Source: a virus
Length of the DNA: 34,099 nt
Virus record (IMG/VR): IMGVR_UViG_3300042691_020264
Span: 1-34,099 of that record
Strand: one strand, 5' to 3'
Below are positions 25,384 to 32,230 of this stretch, in pieces (position 1 is the first letter of the stretch; every line of letters starts with the position of its first letter). The translations under genes were made by a program, and so were the position numbers. The notes under the pieces are model-generated. The model was not told the DNA's origin, did no database searches, and worked only from the letters and a program-made list of their open reading frames with translations.

Positions 25384-26312
25384 TGACAGAACCAGTAAGG
25401 ATTTCTAACTCTGAAATCCAAACGTTTAAGGATTGCCGCCGACGCTGGTGGTTTACTTACTACCGCAGGCTGCAGCCAAAGGTTCAAGACTTCACTGGAG
25501 CACTGGCTCTTGGATCAAGAATCCACGAGGCACTTGACCAGTACTACTCAACAGGTAAGCCACTACTCCAAGCTCACGCTGATTTAGTGGCAGCCGATAT
25601 GAAGAAGATGAACGACTCTTTCCGAGACACATCTACTTTAGAAACCGAAGCCGAGCTTGGCCGAGTCATGCTAGAAGGCTACCTAGAGTGGGTAGAACTA
25701 GAGGGTATTGACGCTGAGCTGGAAATGATTTCTACAGAAGAGATTATAGAGCGCCCAATGATGGACGGCCGTGTGACTCTTCAGGGAAAGATTGACATGC
25801 GTGTTCGCCGCAAGATTGATGGCGTGCGTATGTTCCGTGACTTCAAGACTGTTGGTGGCTCGTTCGCCGACTTTGGATCGATTGCTCACATGAATGAGCA
25901 GATTCTTACCTACATGGTCTTGGAAGAGGCTCAGAACACTGGCAATGAGCGTTCCGAGGGTGGCATATTTACAATGCTCCGCAAGGTTAAGCGCGGCGCT
26001 TACGCTAAGCCACCGTTCTATGACCAGATTGAGGTCCGCCACAATCAATTTACGCTTCGCTCTTTCTTCCAGAGACTAGAAGGAACCCTAGAAGATATTC
26101 TCAAGGTTCGCAGTGCTCTAGATGCTGGAGAGAGCCACTACAAGCATGCATATCCACGTCCTACTAGAGACTGCAAGTGGAAGTGCCAATTCTTCGCTAT
26201 TTGCCCGTTGGTTGACGACGGAAGCGCCGCAGAGGCTGCAATTAGTGACGCGTTCGAGGTCGCCGACCCGTACGGATACTACAAAACCGAAGAGATGAAG
26301 GGAAGTGAGTAA
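25383..26312 (+). CDS. Cas4/RecB-like PD-(D/E)XK exonuclease with Fe-S cysteines
   Basis: The 309-residue protein has the nuclease core GKIDMRV (Asp138) and FRDFKTV (Asp153, Lys155), plus four cysteines in Cas4/AddB-like positions: Cys18 near the N-terminus (FKDCRRRWWF) and Cys264, Cys268 and Cys274 at the C-terminus (CKWKCQFFAIC), which should hold a 4Fe-4S cluster. The N-terminal SNSEIQTFKDCRRRWWFTYY is typical of the family. It is not next to any CRISPR array. Here it most likely supplies the 5'-3' resection that feeds single-strand annealing by the Sak4-like ATPase and SSB coded next. ATG overlaps the helicase stop. Confidence 0.87.
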   Translation: MTEPVRISNSEIQTFKDCRRRWWFTYYRRLQPKVQDFTGALALGSRIHEALDQYYSTGKPLLQAHADLVAADMKKMNDSFRDTSTLETEAELGRVMLEGYLEWVELEGIDAELEMISTEEIIERPMMDGRVTLQGKIDMRVRRKIDGVRMFRDFKTVGGSFADFGSIAHMNEQILTYMVLEEAQNTGNERSEGGIFTMLRKVKRGAYAKPPFYDQIEVRHNQFTLRSFFQRLEGTLEDILKVRSALDAGESHYKHAYPRPTRDCKWKCQFFAICPLVDDGSAAEAAISDAFEVADPYGYYKTEEMKGSE

Positions 26313-27080
26313 ATGTCAAACACAGTAGACCGCAGTTTAACAATTATGGTTTATGGCGAGTCTAAGGTTGGTAAATCAACCTTTGCTGTAACGGCACCAT
26401 ACCCACGTCTCATGCTCGACGTAGAGGGCGGACACAGATTCCTCCCAATCAACGTTAAGTACTGGGACCCCCTGACTCAGGAGCCGCCGCTGGCTGATGG
26501 AACTTGGGACACTGTTGTTGTCCAGGTTCGTGACTACGACGTAGTCATCAAAGCTTTCCAGTGGCTTCAGTCAGGTAAGCACCAATTCAAGTCCTTGATC
26601 ATTGACTCCATTTCGGAGCTACAGGTCAAGTGCATGGATAACATCGCAGGCACAGAGCAAATGAAGATGCAGCAGTGGGGCGAACTACTTCGCCACATGG
26701 GTGCACTCCTTCGTGACCTCCGTGACCTCACGATGCACCCAACCCAGCCGTTAGAGGCTGTGGTACTGACAGCTATGGCACGTAAGGGTCAGGATGGCGT
26801 TTACCGTCCTTACCTGCAGGGTCAGCTAGCTATTCAGGCCCCATATTTTTACGACCTACTAGGAGCCATAACGGTGGAGACGATGCCAAATCCAGACCCA
26901 CTGCAAGCCCCATACAAAGTACGCCGCATGTATGTTGAGCGTACTCCAGAGTATGAGGCTGGCGAGCGAGTTCAGGGTCGTCTAGGTAAGATTGTCGAGC
27001 AAGGTGATCTAGGAGTAGAGCGCATGCTAGACATGGTCTTCGGAGAGAAGAAGGCCTCAGCAACTAAGAAGGCAAGTTAA
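26313..27080 (+). CDS. RecA-fold ATPase, Sak4-like recombinase
   Basis: ATG at 26313 directly follows the nuclease stop. The 255 residues are a RecA-like AAA_24-type ATPase: Walker A GESKVGKST (15-23), a Walker B-like KSLIIDSISEL (Asp98) and a third conserved region RDLTMHPTQPLEAVVLTAMA. Sak4 proteins are short RecA/Rad51 relatives that anneal single strands and often need their own SSB. A DUF669/SSB-like gene follows 11 bases later, which fits exactly. The C-terminus is Lys/Ala rich (KKASATKKAS). This is the central piece of the phage recombination module. Confidence 0.82.
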   Translation: MSNTVDRSLTIMVYGESKVGKSTFAVTAPYPRLMLDVEGGHRFLPINVKYWDPLTQEPPLADGTWDTVVVQVRDYDVVIKAFQWLQSGKHQFKSLIIDSISELQVKCMDNIAGTEQMKMQQWGELLRHMGALLRDLRDLTMHPTQPLEAVVLTAMARKGQDGVYRPYLQGQLAIQAPYFYDLLGAITVETMPNPDPLQAPYKVRRMYVERTPEYEAGERVQGRLGKIVEQGDLGVERMLDMVFGEKKASATKKAS

Positions 27081-27091
27081 GGAGCCAACTT

Positions 27092-27652
27092 ATGTCAACA
27101 CTAAACTGGTCCGATCTGGTAGCTCAGGCCGGAGATGCTGGTTCAGCCAGCAACTATCAGCCACTACCAGACGGCGATTACAACCTCAAGGTGGTAGAAG
27201 CACAGGCAGTCACTTCACAGAGTGGCAAGCCTATGTTCAAAATCACTAACGAGGTCCAGGGTGGTCCACACGACCGCCGCCGCGTATGGGATCAGCTGGT
27301 AATTACAGCTGACAACCCAAAGGCACTAAACATGTTCTTTATGAAGGCATCAGCAATGGGCCTTGGTAGAGAGTTCTTCGGTGCCAACCCAACTAACGCT
27401 CAGATTGAGCAGGCTCTGTTAGGACGCACTTTCCGTGCGACCCTAGGAACCCGTACTTACAACGGAACTCAGAGCAACGAAATCAAGCGTTACTACCCAG
27501 TGCAGGTTGCACAGCCATCGGCTGCTGCAGCTCCTGCACCTGCTCCTGCACCAGCCCCTGTTGCAGCTGCTCCAGCTCCTGCACCTGCACCGGCTCCAGC
27601 TCCGGCTCCTGCCCCAGCTTCGCCAGTGTCAGATGTAAGCGAGCCCTTTTAA
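27092..27652 (+). CDS. DUF669 / SSB-like single-strand DNA-binding protein
   Basis: AAGGAG at 27079-27084 overlaps the previous stop and sets ATG 27092. Residues 1-145 form a beta-rich OB-like domain (LPDGDYNLKVVEAQAVTSQS, GKPMFKITNEVQGG, RRVWDQLVI, GRTFRATLGTRTYNGTQSNE). Then comes a flexible Ala/Pro repeat linker of about 35 residues and an acidic tail ending DVSEPF, much like the DDIPF-type tail through which bacterial SSB recruits partners. It should coat single strands for the polymerase and for the Sak4-like protein coded just before. An intrinsic terminator follows. Confidence 0.75.
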   Translation: MSTLNWSDLVAQAGDAGSASNYQPLPDGDYNLKVVEAQAVTSQSGKPMFKITNEVQGGPHDRRRVWDQLVITADNPKALNMFFMKASAMGLGREFFGANPTNAQIEQALLGRTFRATLGTRTYNGTQSNEIKRYYPVQVAQPSAAAAPAPAPAPAPVAAAPAPAPAPAPAPAPAPASPVSDVSEPF

Positions 27653-27663
27653 ATAAGTTAATA

Positions 27664-27693
27664 GGAGGGGCACCGAAAGGTGCCCCTTCTTTT
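27664..27693 (+). terminator. Intrinsic terminator after the replication block
   Basis: AGGGGCACC (27666-27674), GAAA loop, GGTGCCCCT (27679-27687), then TCTTTT. Two more pairs extend the base of the stem. The T run ends exactly where the next gene's Shine-Dalgarno AAGGGAG (27694-27700) begins. Confidence 0.85.
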
Positions 27694-27704
27694 AAGGGAG
27701 AATC

Positions 27705-28712
27705 ATGAAGGTTCTATTTACAGGCATGGGATCAAACCATTGCAATCGACCATCTAACACAACCTTCTTTACAGTTTTGTCTGACGCTCTTTCTGAGATT
27801 GCAGAAGAAGTAGTCTGGGCGTCTCCTAGTTTGTCTTGGACTAAAAAAGACTTAGATAAGTTCGATTTAATTATTTTTGGATTTATTGCACCAACCTCCC
27901 TGAGCGCAAATAAAATATTTGGAGCTCTCCATCTTTTAGGTTTGATGTCTGACTCACCTAAGCTCAAGCTAGTAGTCGACAGCCCACAGATGTGGCAATA
28001 CAAAAACAGCGTAAATGCTCTGAAGAGAGACGCTGGAATCTTATTTACCTCTTTCTACTCAAAGAGAGAGGGGTATGCACAAGCTTATGAAAATCGAGAG
28101 TTTATAGAACTAGCAGCTAATAATATGGACGCTGGAGTCTGGCCTCAAGTTGTGTATCCTTCTATGCCTTGGATTACCTCGGAGAAAGTTTCTAACATTC
28201 TCGGCTTTGTGAGCTCAGAGGACTTACTAGGGATTAACCTAGATGCGAATCTGATAAATCCAGAGCCACCGAGAATTGGTAGAAGAGATTTGTGGGCTGT
28301 AGAAAATCCCAAGAATTCGTGGCTTTCTGAGCTAGAGAAGATTTTGTCCTTCCCTAGGATTCCAACTAAAACCGGTCGTAAAACTGACGATGACTATGCT
28401 TTGGGTGTTCTCAGGAACAGCATCGGGCTAATCATCCCACCTCAGGAGCGCAAGGTCGGGACTTGGTGGAATTACAGGATGTTCCAAGCCATGAATACTG
28501 GAACCCCCATAGCCACATATTGGCAGGACACCTACAGATTTGACCCAAGCTGGGCAGCGCTGGCGTACGACATAGAAGACTACGATCCAGCAGCGCGTCA
28601 AATGTTGGCGAATTCTCAGAGATCGTCCTACCTCAATGCCATCCCTCAACGGGAAGAATCACTAGAAACCCTTAAGATAAATCTGCTAGACTCTGCGAAG
28701 GAGAAAATCTAA
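27705..28712 (+). CDS. Putative GT-B-type glycosyltransferase
   Basis: ATG at 27705 follows AAGGGAG at 27694-27700. The 335 residues start with a Rossmann-like MKVLFTGMGSNHCNRP and LDKFDLIIFGFIAPTSL. The C-terminal half has NSIGLIIPPQERKVGTWWNY and RMFQAMNTGTPIATYWQDTY, which closely follow the acceptor- and sugar-nucleotide-binding pattern of GT-B enzymes (R-x-FEAMAxGTPV). The donor and acceptor cannot be told from sequence. The gene is separated from the other sugar genes, which lie on the minus strand at 30741-33030, but may work with them. Family reasonably supported; substrate unknown. Confidence 0.65.
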   Translation: MKVLFTGMGSNHCNRPSNTTFFTVLSDALSEIAEEVVWASPSLSWTKKDLDKFDLIIFGFIAPTSLSANKIFGALHLLGLMSDSPKLKLVVDSPQMWQYKNSVNALKRDAGILFTSFYSKREGYAQAYENREFIELAANNMDAGVWPQVVYPSMPWITSEKVSNILGFVSSEDLLGINLDANLINPEPPRIGRRDLWAVENPKNSWLSELEKILSFPRIPTKTGRKTDDDYALGVLRNSIGLIIPPQERKVGTWWNYRMFQAMNTGTPIATYWQDTYRFDPSWAALAYDIEDYDPAARQMLANSQRSSYLNAIPQREESLETLKINLLDSAKEKI

Positions 28713-29146
28713 TGCCAGAAATTAACCGCGAATGGATTATAGAGCAGCTAGAAGCTGCCAAAGTTAAGGTTGGGTCAGGTAAGGCTATCCTAAAGCTACT
28801 GGATGCCTGGGCCGAGATTCCAAAGCTTAGCGACAACATGACAAATGAAGTTTTGACCGTGTTCCCCAAGCTTGCTCTTGGACACACTCTGAAAGTAGAA
28901 GAAAACGAAGATGACTACGTCTGGATCGACTTACAACCAGGACAAATCACAGTTGGAGATACTGTCCGTGTTAAGGCTGATGCCTTCACAGACAACCTTG
29001 GAACCTTGCACAATGGCCGCCGTGGAAAGGTTGTTGCAGTACGCTACGGAGACGTCATCTTCAACGACACCGACGGAAAAAAGCCAGAACTTAGGGGCGT
29101 CCACTACTCCCCATACAAACTAGAAAAGCGCTATAAGAAGCAATAA
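28712..29146 (+). CDS. Hypothetical protein with SH3/KOW-like C-terminal half
   Basis: ATG at 28712 overlaps the glycosyltransferase stop (TAATG). The N-terminal 70 residues are helical (REWIIEQLEAAKVKVGSGKA, ILKLLDAWAEIPKLS). The rest is beta-rich with VGDTVRVKADAFTDNLGTLH, NGRRGKVVAVRYGDVIF and YSPYKLEKRYKKQ, the pattern of a small SH3- or KOW-like barrel. Such barrels often bind nucleic acid or protein. A similar barrel seems present at the N-terminus of the capsid protease at the left edge of the window. No enzyme motif is seen; function unknown. Confidence 0.55.
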   Translation: MPEINREWIIEQLEAAKVKVGSGKAILKLLDAWAEIPKLSDNMTNEVLTVFPKLALGHTLKVEENEDDYVWIDLQPGQITVGDTVRVKADAFTDNLGTLHNGRRGKVVAVRYGDVIFNDTDGKKPELRGVHYSPYKLEKRYKKQ

Positions 29147-29385
29147 TGAGAGTAAATTTTGATCTAAAGATCTACGCTCAAACATACAAAGAGGCTAAGC
29201 TACAGGCTTACCAAGCGATTGCTAACTTCTTAAGCATTCCCATCGAAGGGGTGCCAGAAATGGTTGACGTAGAGCTTAGGGTTACCCAGGTAAAAGAAAA
29301 AGATGCTGCCAAATACAGTAACGAACTGGAAGTTTCTGTGTTTGCCAATGTGAAACAAAGCGTATTTAAACCTTTCAACAGCTAG
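29146..29385 (+). CDS. Small hypothetical protein (79 residues)
   Basis: ATG at 29146 overlaps the previous stop (TAATG). The sequence mixes beta strands and one helix: MRVNFDLKIYAQTYKEAKLQ, AYQAIANFLSIPIEGVPEMV and ELEVSVFANVKQSVFKP. It looks like a compact alpha/beta fold with no catalytic motif. The tight overlap with its neighbour supports real coding. Directly after its stop comes a consensus-like promoter for the next gene. Function unknown. Confidence 0.55.
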   Translation: MRVNFDLKIYAQTYKEAKLQAYQAIANFLSIPIEGVPEMVDVELRVTQVKEKDAAKYSNELEVSVFANVKQSVFKPFNS

Positions 29386-29414
29386 TTGACAAACTCTAAC
29401 TAACCTGTTAGCGT
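29386..29414 (+). promoter_or_regulatory. Sigma70-type promoter for a leaderless message
   Basis: TTGACA at 29386-29391, a 17-base spacer and TAGCGT at 29409-29414. The next ATG lies six bases after the -10 box, at the expected transcription start, so the message would have almost no leader, common in Actinobacteria. It begins right after the stop codon of the preceding gene. Confidence 0.65.
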
Positions 29415-29420
29415 GTAGGT

Positions 29421-29912
29421 ATGCAAACATTTGTACCGCTATTTGGCTCGGCGGACACCGCACAGGTTCTTGACCGCGCCCGTCTAAATAAGCAAGCCCT
29501 AGAGGGCTGGCAAATCCTAATGAATCTTGTGGAACTGGACCCACAGGGCAACCACCGCACAGCCAAGGGCTGGCGTAACCACCCCGCCGTTAAGATGTGG
29601 CGAGGTCACGAGGGCGCTTTGGTGTCCTACATTCTCAAGATGGTCATGGAGTGGGAAAAGCGTGGCTACAAGTCCACGATTGGTACCAAGACTTTGATCA
29701 CATACATACAGGCTGTAAAGCTTGGCCGTATAACTAGAGAAAGCCATCGCTATCCTGCTTGGATGAGAGATAGGGATCTATTCGGTCAGATAGCTTCTAG
29801 CCACCGCATGGCACTGCTCAACAAAGACTATGAGTGGTATAGCCAGTTTGGTTGGCCAGAAGACACTGGTGCTAGACCTGACAGTTACGACTATATTTGG
29901 CCCGTTAAGTAA
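29421..29912 (+). CDS. Pyrimidine-dimer DNA glycosylase-like (Pyr_excise) protein
   Basis: The 163 residues match the T4 endonuclease V-like / MSMEG_6728-type family: MQTFVPLFGSADTAQVLDRA, RLNKQALEGWQIL, GWRNHPAVKMWRGHEGALVS, MEWEKRGYKST and SHRMALLNKDYEWYSQFGWP. These enzymes cut ultraviolet-induced pyrimidine dimers, useful to a phage of sunlit water. Family members in Actinobacteria are mostly uncharacterised, so repair activity is inferred. ATG at 29421 has no ribosome site and sits at the predicted transcription start, so translation is probably leaderless. The gene has its own promoter and may be expressed independently of the genes before it. Confidence 0.7.
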   Translation: MQTFVPLFGSADTAQVLDRARLNKQALEGWQILMNLVELDPQGNHRTAKGWRNHPAVKMWRGHEGALVSYILKMVMEWEKRGYKSTIGTKTLITYIQAVKLGRITRESHRYPAWMRDRDLFGQIASSHRMALLNKDYEWYSQFGWPEDTGARPDSYDYIWPVK

Positions 29913-29914
29913 AA

Positions 29915-29953
29915 TTGTAATTTACGGTAAAATTACACGCTTGTAATTATAAA
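29915..29953 (+). promoter_or_regulatory. Promoter/operator region with repeated TTGTAATTA-type elements
   Basis: TGTAATTTA and TAAAATTACA form a near-palindrome around CGG, and TTGTAATT recurs at 29941-29948. TACGGTAAAATTA at 29923-29935 is identical to 3688-3700. TATAAA at 29948-29953 is a good -10 box for a start at or near ATG 29962. The combination suggests a regulated promoter. Confidence 0.5.
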
Positions 29954-29971
29954 ATCCTTCTATGAAGGATT
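29953..29971 (+). promoter_or_regulatory. Hairpin that encloses the start codon of the next gene
   Basis: AATCCTTC (29953-29960) and GAAGGATT (29964-29971) pair perfectly around TAT, so ATG 29962 lies in the loop and stem edge. The only Shine-Dalgarno-like bases (GAAGGA) are downstream of the ATG. Confidence 0.45.
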
Positions 29972-30318
29972 CAAGAATTGGCGAGTCGCTGTGGAGTGTG
30001 TGGGAAGGTGAAGGCCTTCCCATTACTCTATCTGAGGCAGAAGTTATATATTACACACACGAACACGTAGACATTGAAAACGAAGTAGTTAGGCGTGCCC
30101 TGGCATCTTCTATTCAACGAGATGGAATATCACTATCTCTAGGTCAAAGCTTCAGAATGATAGAGCAGTCGGTAGTGACGCTAGGGGCGTCTACCACTTT
30201 CCCAAGCGCAAGGATTCCCACCTACTGCGACGAGAATGGCGAGACCCTCTACGGAGATATGGTTGAACCAGAGGAACTAGTTCCTACTACTTTTGTAGAG
30301 GTTCCTTACGTTGATTAA
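29962..30318 (+). CDS. Hypothetical acidic protein (118 residues)
   Basis: ATG at 29962 is the first codon after a probable promoter and lies in a small hairpin. The protein is acidic and mixed alpha/beta: RIGESLWSVWEGEGLPITLS, EAEVIYYTHEHVDIENEVVR and GQSFRMIEQSVVTLGASTTF. There is one cysteine and no membrane segment. It overlaps the WhiB gene by 8 bases, so the two are probably co-translated, and it may act with WhiB in regulation, though this is only inferred from position. No family recognised. Confidence 0.55.
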   Translation: MKDSRIGESLWSVWEGEGLPITLSEAEVIYYTHEHVDIENEVVRRALASSIQRDGISLSLGQSFRMIEQSVVTLGASTTFPSARIPTYCDENGETLYGDMVEPEELVPTTFVEVPYVD

Positions 30319-30781
30319 TAATCCAGAGTGGCACGAAGACGCCGAATGTGCAAAGCCACAAAATAATGACAAGATAAATAACTTTTTTGCTAACAAGCCA
30401 TCTCAGCAGTGGGAAGCAAAAAAGCTTTGCAATGAATGCCCCGTAAGAAAGCAGTGCGTTCAGTGGGCACTTAATAACAAGCAGATTTGGGGAATTTGGG
30501 GTGGACTAACCCCAGAGCAAATTCGTAGAACGCTCTCTGTCAACTGGGAAGGTCAGGAGATGCGTCACAAGCGTTTTCCGTTGTGCCCTTACTGCAAAGC
30601 TAAAACTGAACATCTTAAGACTGCAACTATCGACAGACCTGATGGCGGCCGTTGGTCAACTATGAGAATTGTCCGCTGCGAGTCCTGCAAGTTCACTTGG
30701 CAGAGTAGAACCAGTGCTAACGCAGTGGATGCTTACCACACTATTCAGCAGAAGAAGCAGCAGCGGCGTGATAGTAAATAA
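30311..30781 (+). CDS. WhiB-family regulator fused to a C-terminal zinc ribbon
   Basis: The start is TTG at 30311, with GAGG at 30299-30302 as ribosome site, overlapping the previous stop. Residues 1-75 are a WhiB domain: four Fe-S cysteines Cys13, Cys40, Cys43, Cys49 (LCNECPVRKQC) and the GIWGG turn (61-65), followed by LTPEQIRRTL. WhiB proteins bind the primary sigma factor and redirect host RNA polymerase; phage copies can alter host gene expression and superinfection. Residues 92-126 add CPYC and CESC pairs (Cys92, 95, 123, 126), a zinc-ribbon arrangement rarely described with WhiB. The C-terminus is Gln/Lys/Arg rich. Its last 41 bases overlap the 3' end of the converging minus-strand gene. 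Confidence 0.88.
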   Translation: MINNPEWHEDAECAKPQNNDKINNFFANKPSQQWEAKKLCNECPVRKQCVQWALNNKQIWGIWGGLTPEQIRRTLSVNWEGQEMRHKRFPLCPYCKAKTEHLKTATIDRPDGGRWSTMRIVRCESCKFTWQSRTSANAVDAYHTIQQKKQQRRDSK

Positions 30782-31817
30782 GATTGTTTCTCAATCTTTC
30801 ATTTTCTGGATCTAGCTCTAATGCTTTTTCTCCGTACTCAATAGCTTCAGAAACCTTGCCTAGTCTAAAAGCGGAAATAGAAGCTAGGTCCCAAGGCAAA
30901 GCTCCCCAGGCGAAATCCTCGCAAAGATAGTCCAGAGGCTTCTCTTTTATTGCGAGCGCCGCAATCGCATTGTCATAGCAGGGCTTCCAGTTTCCATGCC
31001 CGTAGTGATGCATAGCCAGCTCGACCAAAGACTCCCTACGACCTGGGGACTGCTTTATAGCCTTCTCTAGCCACTCGGCTGCCTTGTCTGTCTCAAGCTT
31101 TGCCAGGTACCTCATAGAAGCGGCCCTCTCCGGGGCCCAGGTGGCCCTAGGAAGGCTTAAATGCCTCTTGAACTCGGAAATAGCCTGCTCCCTGTAATTG
31201 TAGAAGAAGAGCTCTCTGGCGTAATAGAAGGCATTTCTATCGTCGTCTGGGTCCTCTTCCACGGACATGGCCAAAAGCGGGAAGTACTGAGACCTTGGCT
31301 TGGATGTATCTGGGTGATGATGAATCTCTAGGGCTATCCAGCCCTGGCTCTCTTTGAGGCCACCATAGCCTCTCATAACTTCGTGGACTGGGTGTGTCCA
31401 TCTGTAGCCTGCTCTGGCGTGAATCTTATCTCCACCATATTGAAGACTTGGAATTGTCTCTTCTTCGTCTTTCCAGCTCCAGGTGTATGTGTAGCGAGGT
31501 CTGGTCCATCCCTGCTCGAAAGCCTTTTCTAGCTCTTCGCGCCAACCTGGAAGCAGCACTTCATCCATGTCTAGTGCAATGCAATAGTCAATATCGGCTG
31601 GTATTGAAGCCATTGATGCGTTTCTTGCAAGATCAAAGCGCCAAGGCTTAATTCTTATGTCAACTACATTTATTCCAAGAGAGCGTGCAGTTTCTTGAGT
31701 ACCATCTGTGCTGCCAGTATCTGCGATAAGCAAAAAGTCTGCGTCTTTGGCGCTTTCTGCCCAACGCCTTACAAACTGTTCTTCGTTAAGTGCGATTGTA
31801 TAAACTGCAACTTTCAT
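30741..31817 (-). CDS. GT2-family glycosyltransferase with C-terminal TPR repeats
   Basis: I take ATG at 31817, which overlaps the cytidylyltransferase stop (ATGA); the longer frame from 31880 would run across that gene. The 358 residues open with MKVAVYTIALNEEQFVRRWA, then the GT2 motif ADTGSTDGT (32-40) and the metal-binding DMD (83-85). YRWTHPVHEVMRGYGG and LEIHHHPDTSKPRSQYFPLL follow, then TPR-like helices (AERAASMRYLAKLETDKAAE, VSEAIEYGEKALELDPENER). GT2 enzymes with TPR tails often transfer sugars to protein or to a glycan. The acceptor is unknown. It is the last gene of the minus-strand cassette and converges on WhiB. Confidence 0.8.
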   Translation of the reverse strand: MKVAVYTIALNEEQFVRRWAESAKDADFLLIADTGSTDGTQETARSLGINVVDIRIKPWRFDLARNASMASIPADIDYCIALDMDEVLLPGWREELEKAFEQGWTRPRYTYTWSWKDEEETIPSLQYGGDKIHARAGYRWTHPVHEVMRGYGGLKESQGWIALEIHHHPDTSKPRSQYFPLLAMSVEEDPDDDRNAFYYARELFFYNYREQAISEFKRHLSLPRATWAPERAASMRYLAKLETDKAAEWLEKAIKQSPGRRESLVELAMHHYGHGNWKPCYDNAIAALAIKEKPLDYLCEDFAWGALPWDLASISAFRLGKVSEAIEYGEKALELDPENERLRNNLIYYHAAAASSAE

Positions 31818-32230
31818 TTTTGCTCTATCTTTCCGATGATCTCTGTTGTACTTATTCCCCAGGAATATGGTATGTAGCAAAGTGCTATTCCGTGCTCATC
31901 AAGCCAATCCTGAGTAAATCCCATCTGTAAATAATAATCCTTACGGGCCCAATCGGAGGCTACGACAATAATGTCAGGCTTTACTCTTAAAATAGTGGGT
32001 TTGCTATCCGCTCCGTCTGTATTTTCAACAACCTCTGAAACGTATTTGCAAGACTCGAGTACAGCTTTTCTATCTTCGAAACTCATTACTGGGCGTCTAT
32101 TTTTGTACTGAAAATTGAACTCATCTGTGTTTAGTGCAACTGTAACCGATCCAAACTCGGCACAGCGTCTAAGAAAATTTACGTGTCCTCGGTGGAAAAG
32201 GTCATATGTTCCTCCGGTATAGACCTTCAC
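31814..32230 (-). CDS. Cytidylyltransferase-family nucleotidyltransferase
   Basis: GTG at 32230 overlaps the stop of the gene before it (GTGA). The 138 residues have all marks of the glycerol-3-phosphate / small-alcohol cytidylyltransferase family (TagD-like): GTYDLFHRGHVNFLRR with HRGH (13-16), SVTVALNTDEF, KPDIIVVASDW and the C-terminal ISTTEII. Such enzymes make CDP-activated alditols (or, for relatives, activated heptose) for teichoic acid and capsule polymers. The length is right for the family. With two glycosyltransferase-like genes around it, it probably supplies an activated unit for a phage-directed glycan. The substrate is not readable from sequence. Confidence 0.82.
   Translation of the reverse strand: MKVYTGGTYDLFHRGHVNFLRRCAEFGSVTVALNTDEFNFQYKNRRPVMSFEDRKAVLESCKYVSEVVENTDGADSKPTILRVKPDIIVVASDWARKDYYLQMGFTQDWLDEHGIALCYIPYSWGISTTEIIGKIEQK

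Noticed and set aside
25383-26312. CRISPR-associated Cas4
   Set aside because: No repeat-spacer array, cas1 or cas2 is nearby; the gene sits among phage recombination genes, so a RecB-like recombination nuclease is the better reading.
31818-31880. N-terminal extension of the GT2 gene
   Set aside because: It runs across the cytidylyltransferase 3' end and does not look like GT2 sequence; MKVAVYTIALNEEQ at 31817 is the family start with an ATGA overlap.
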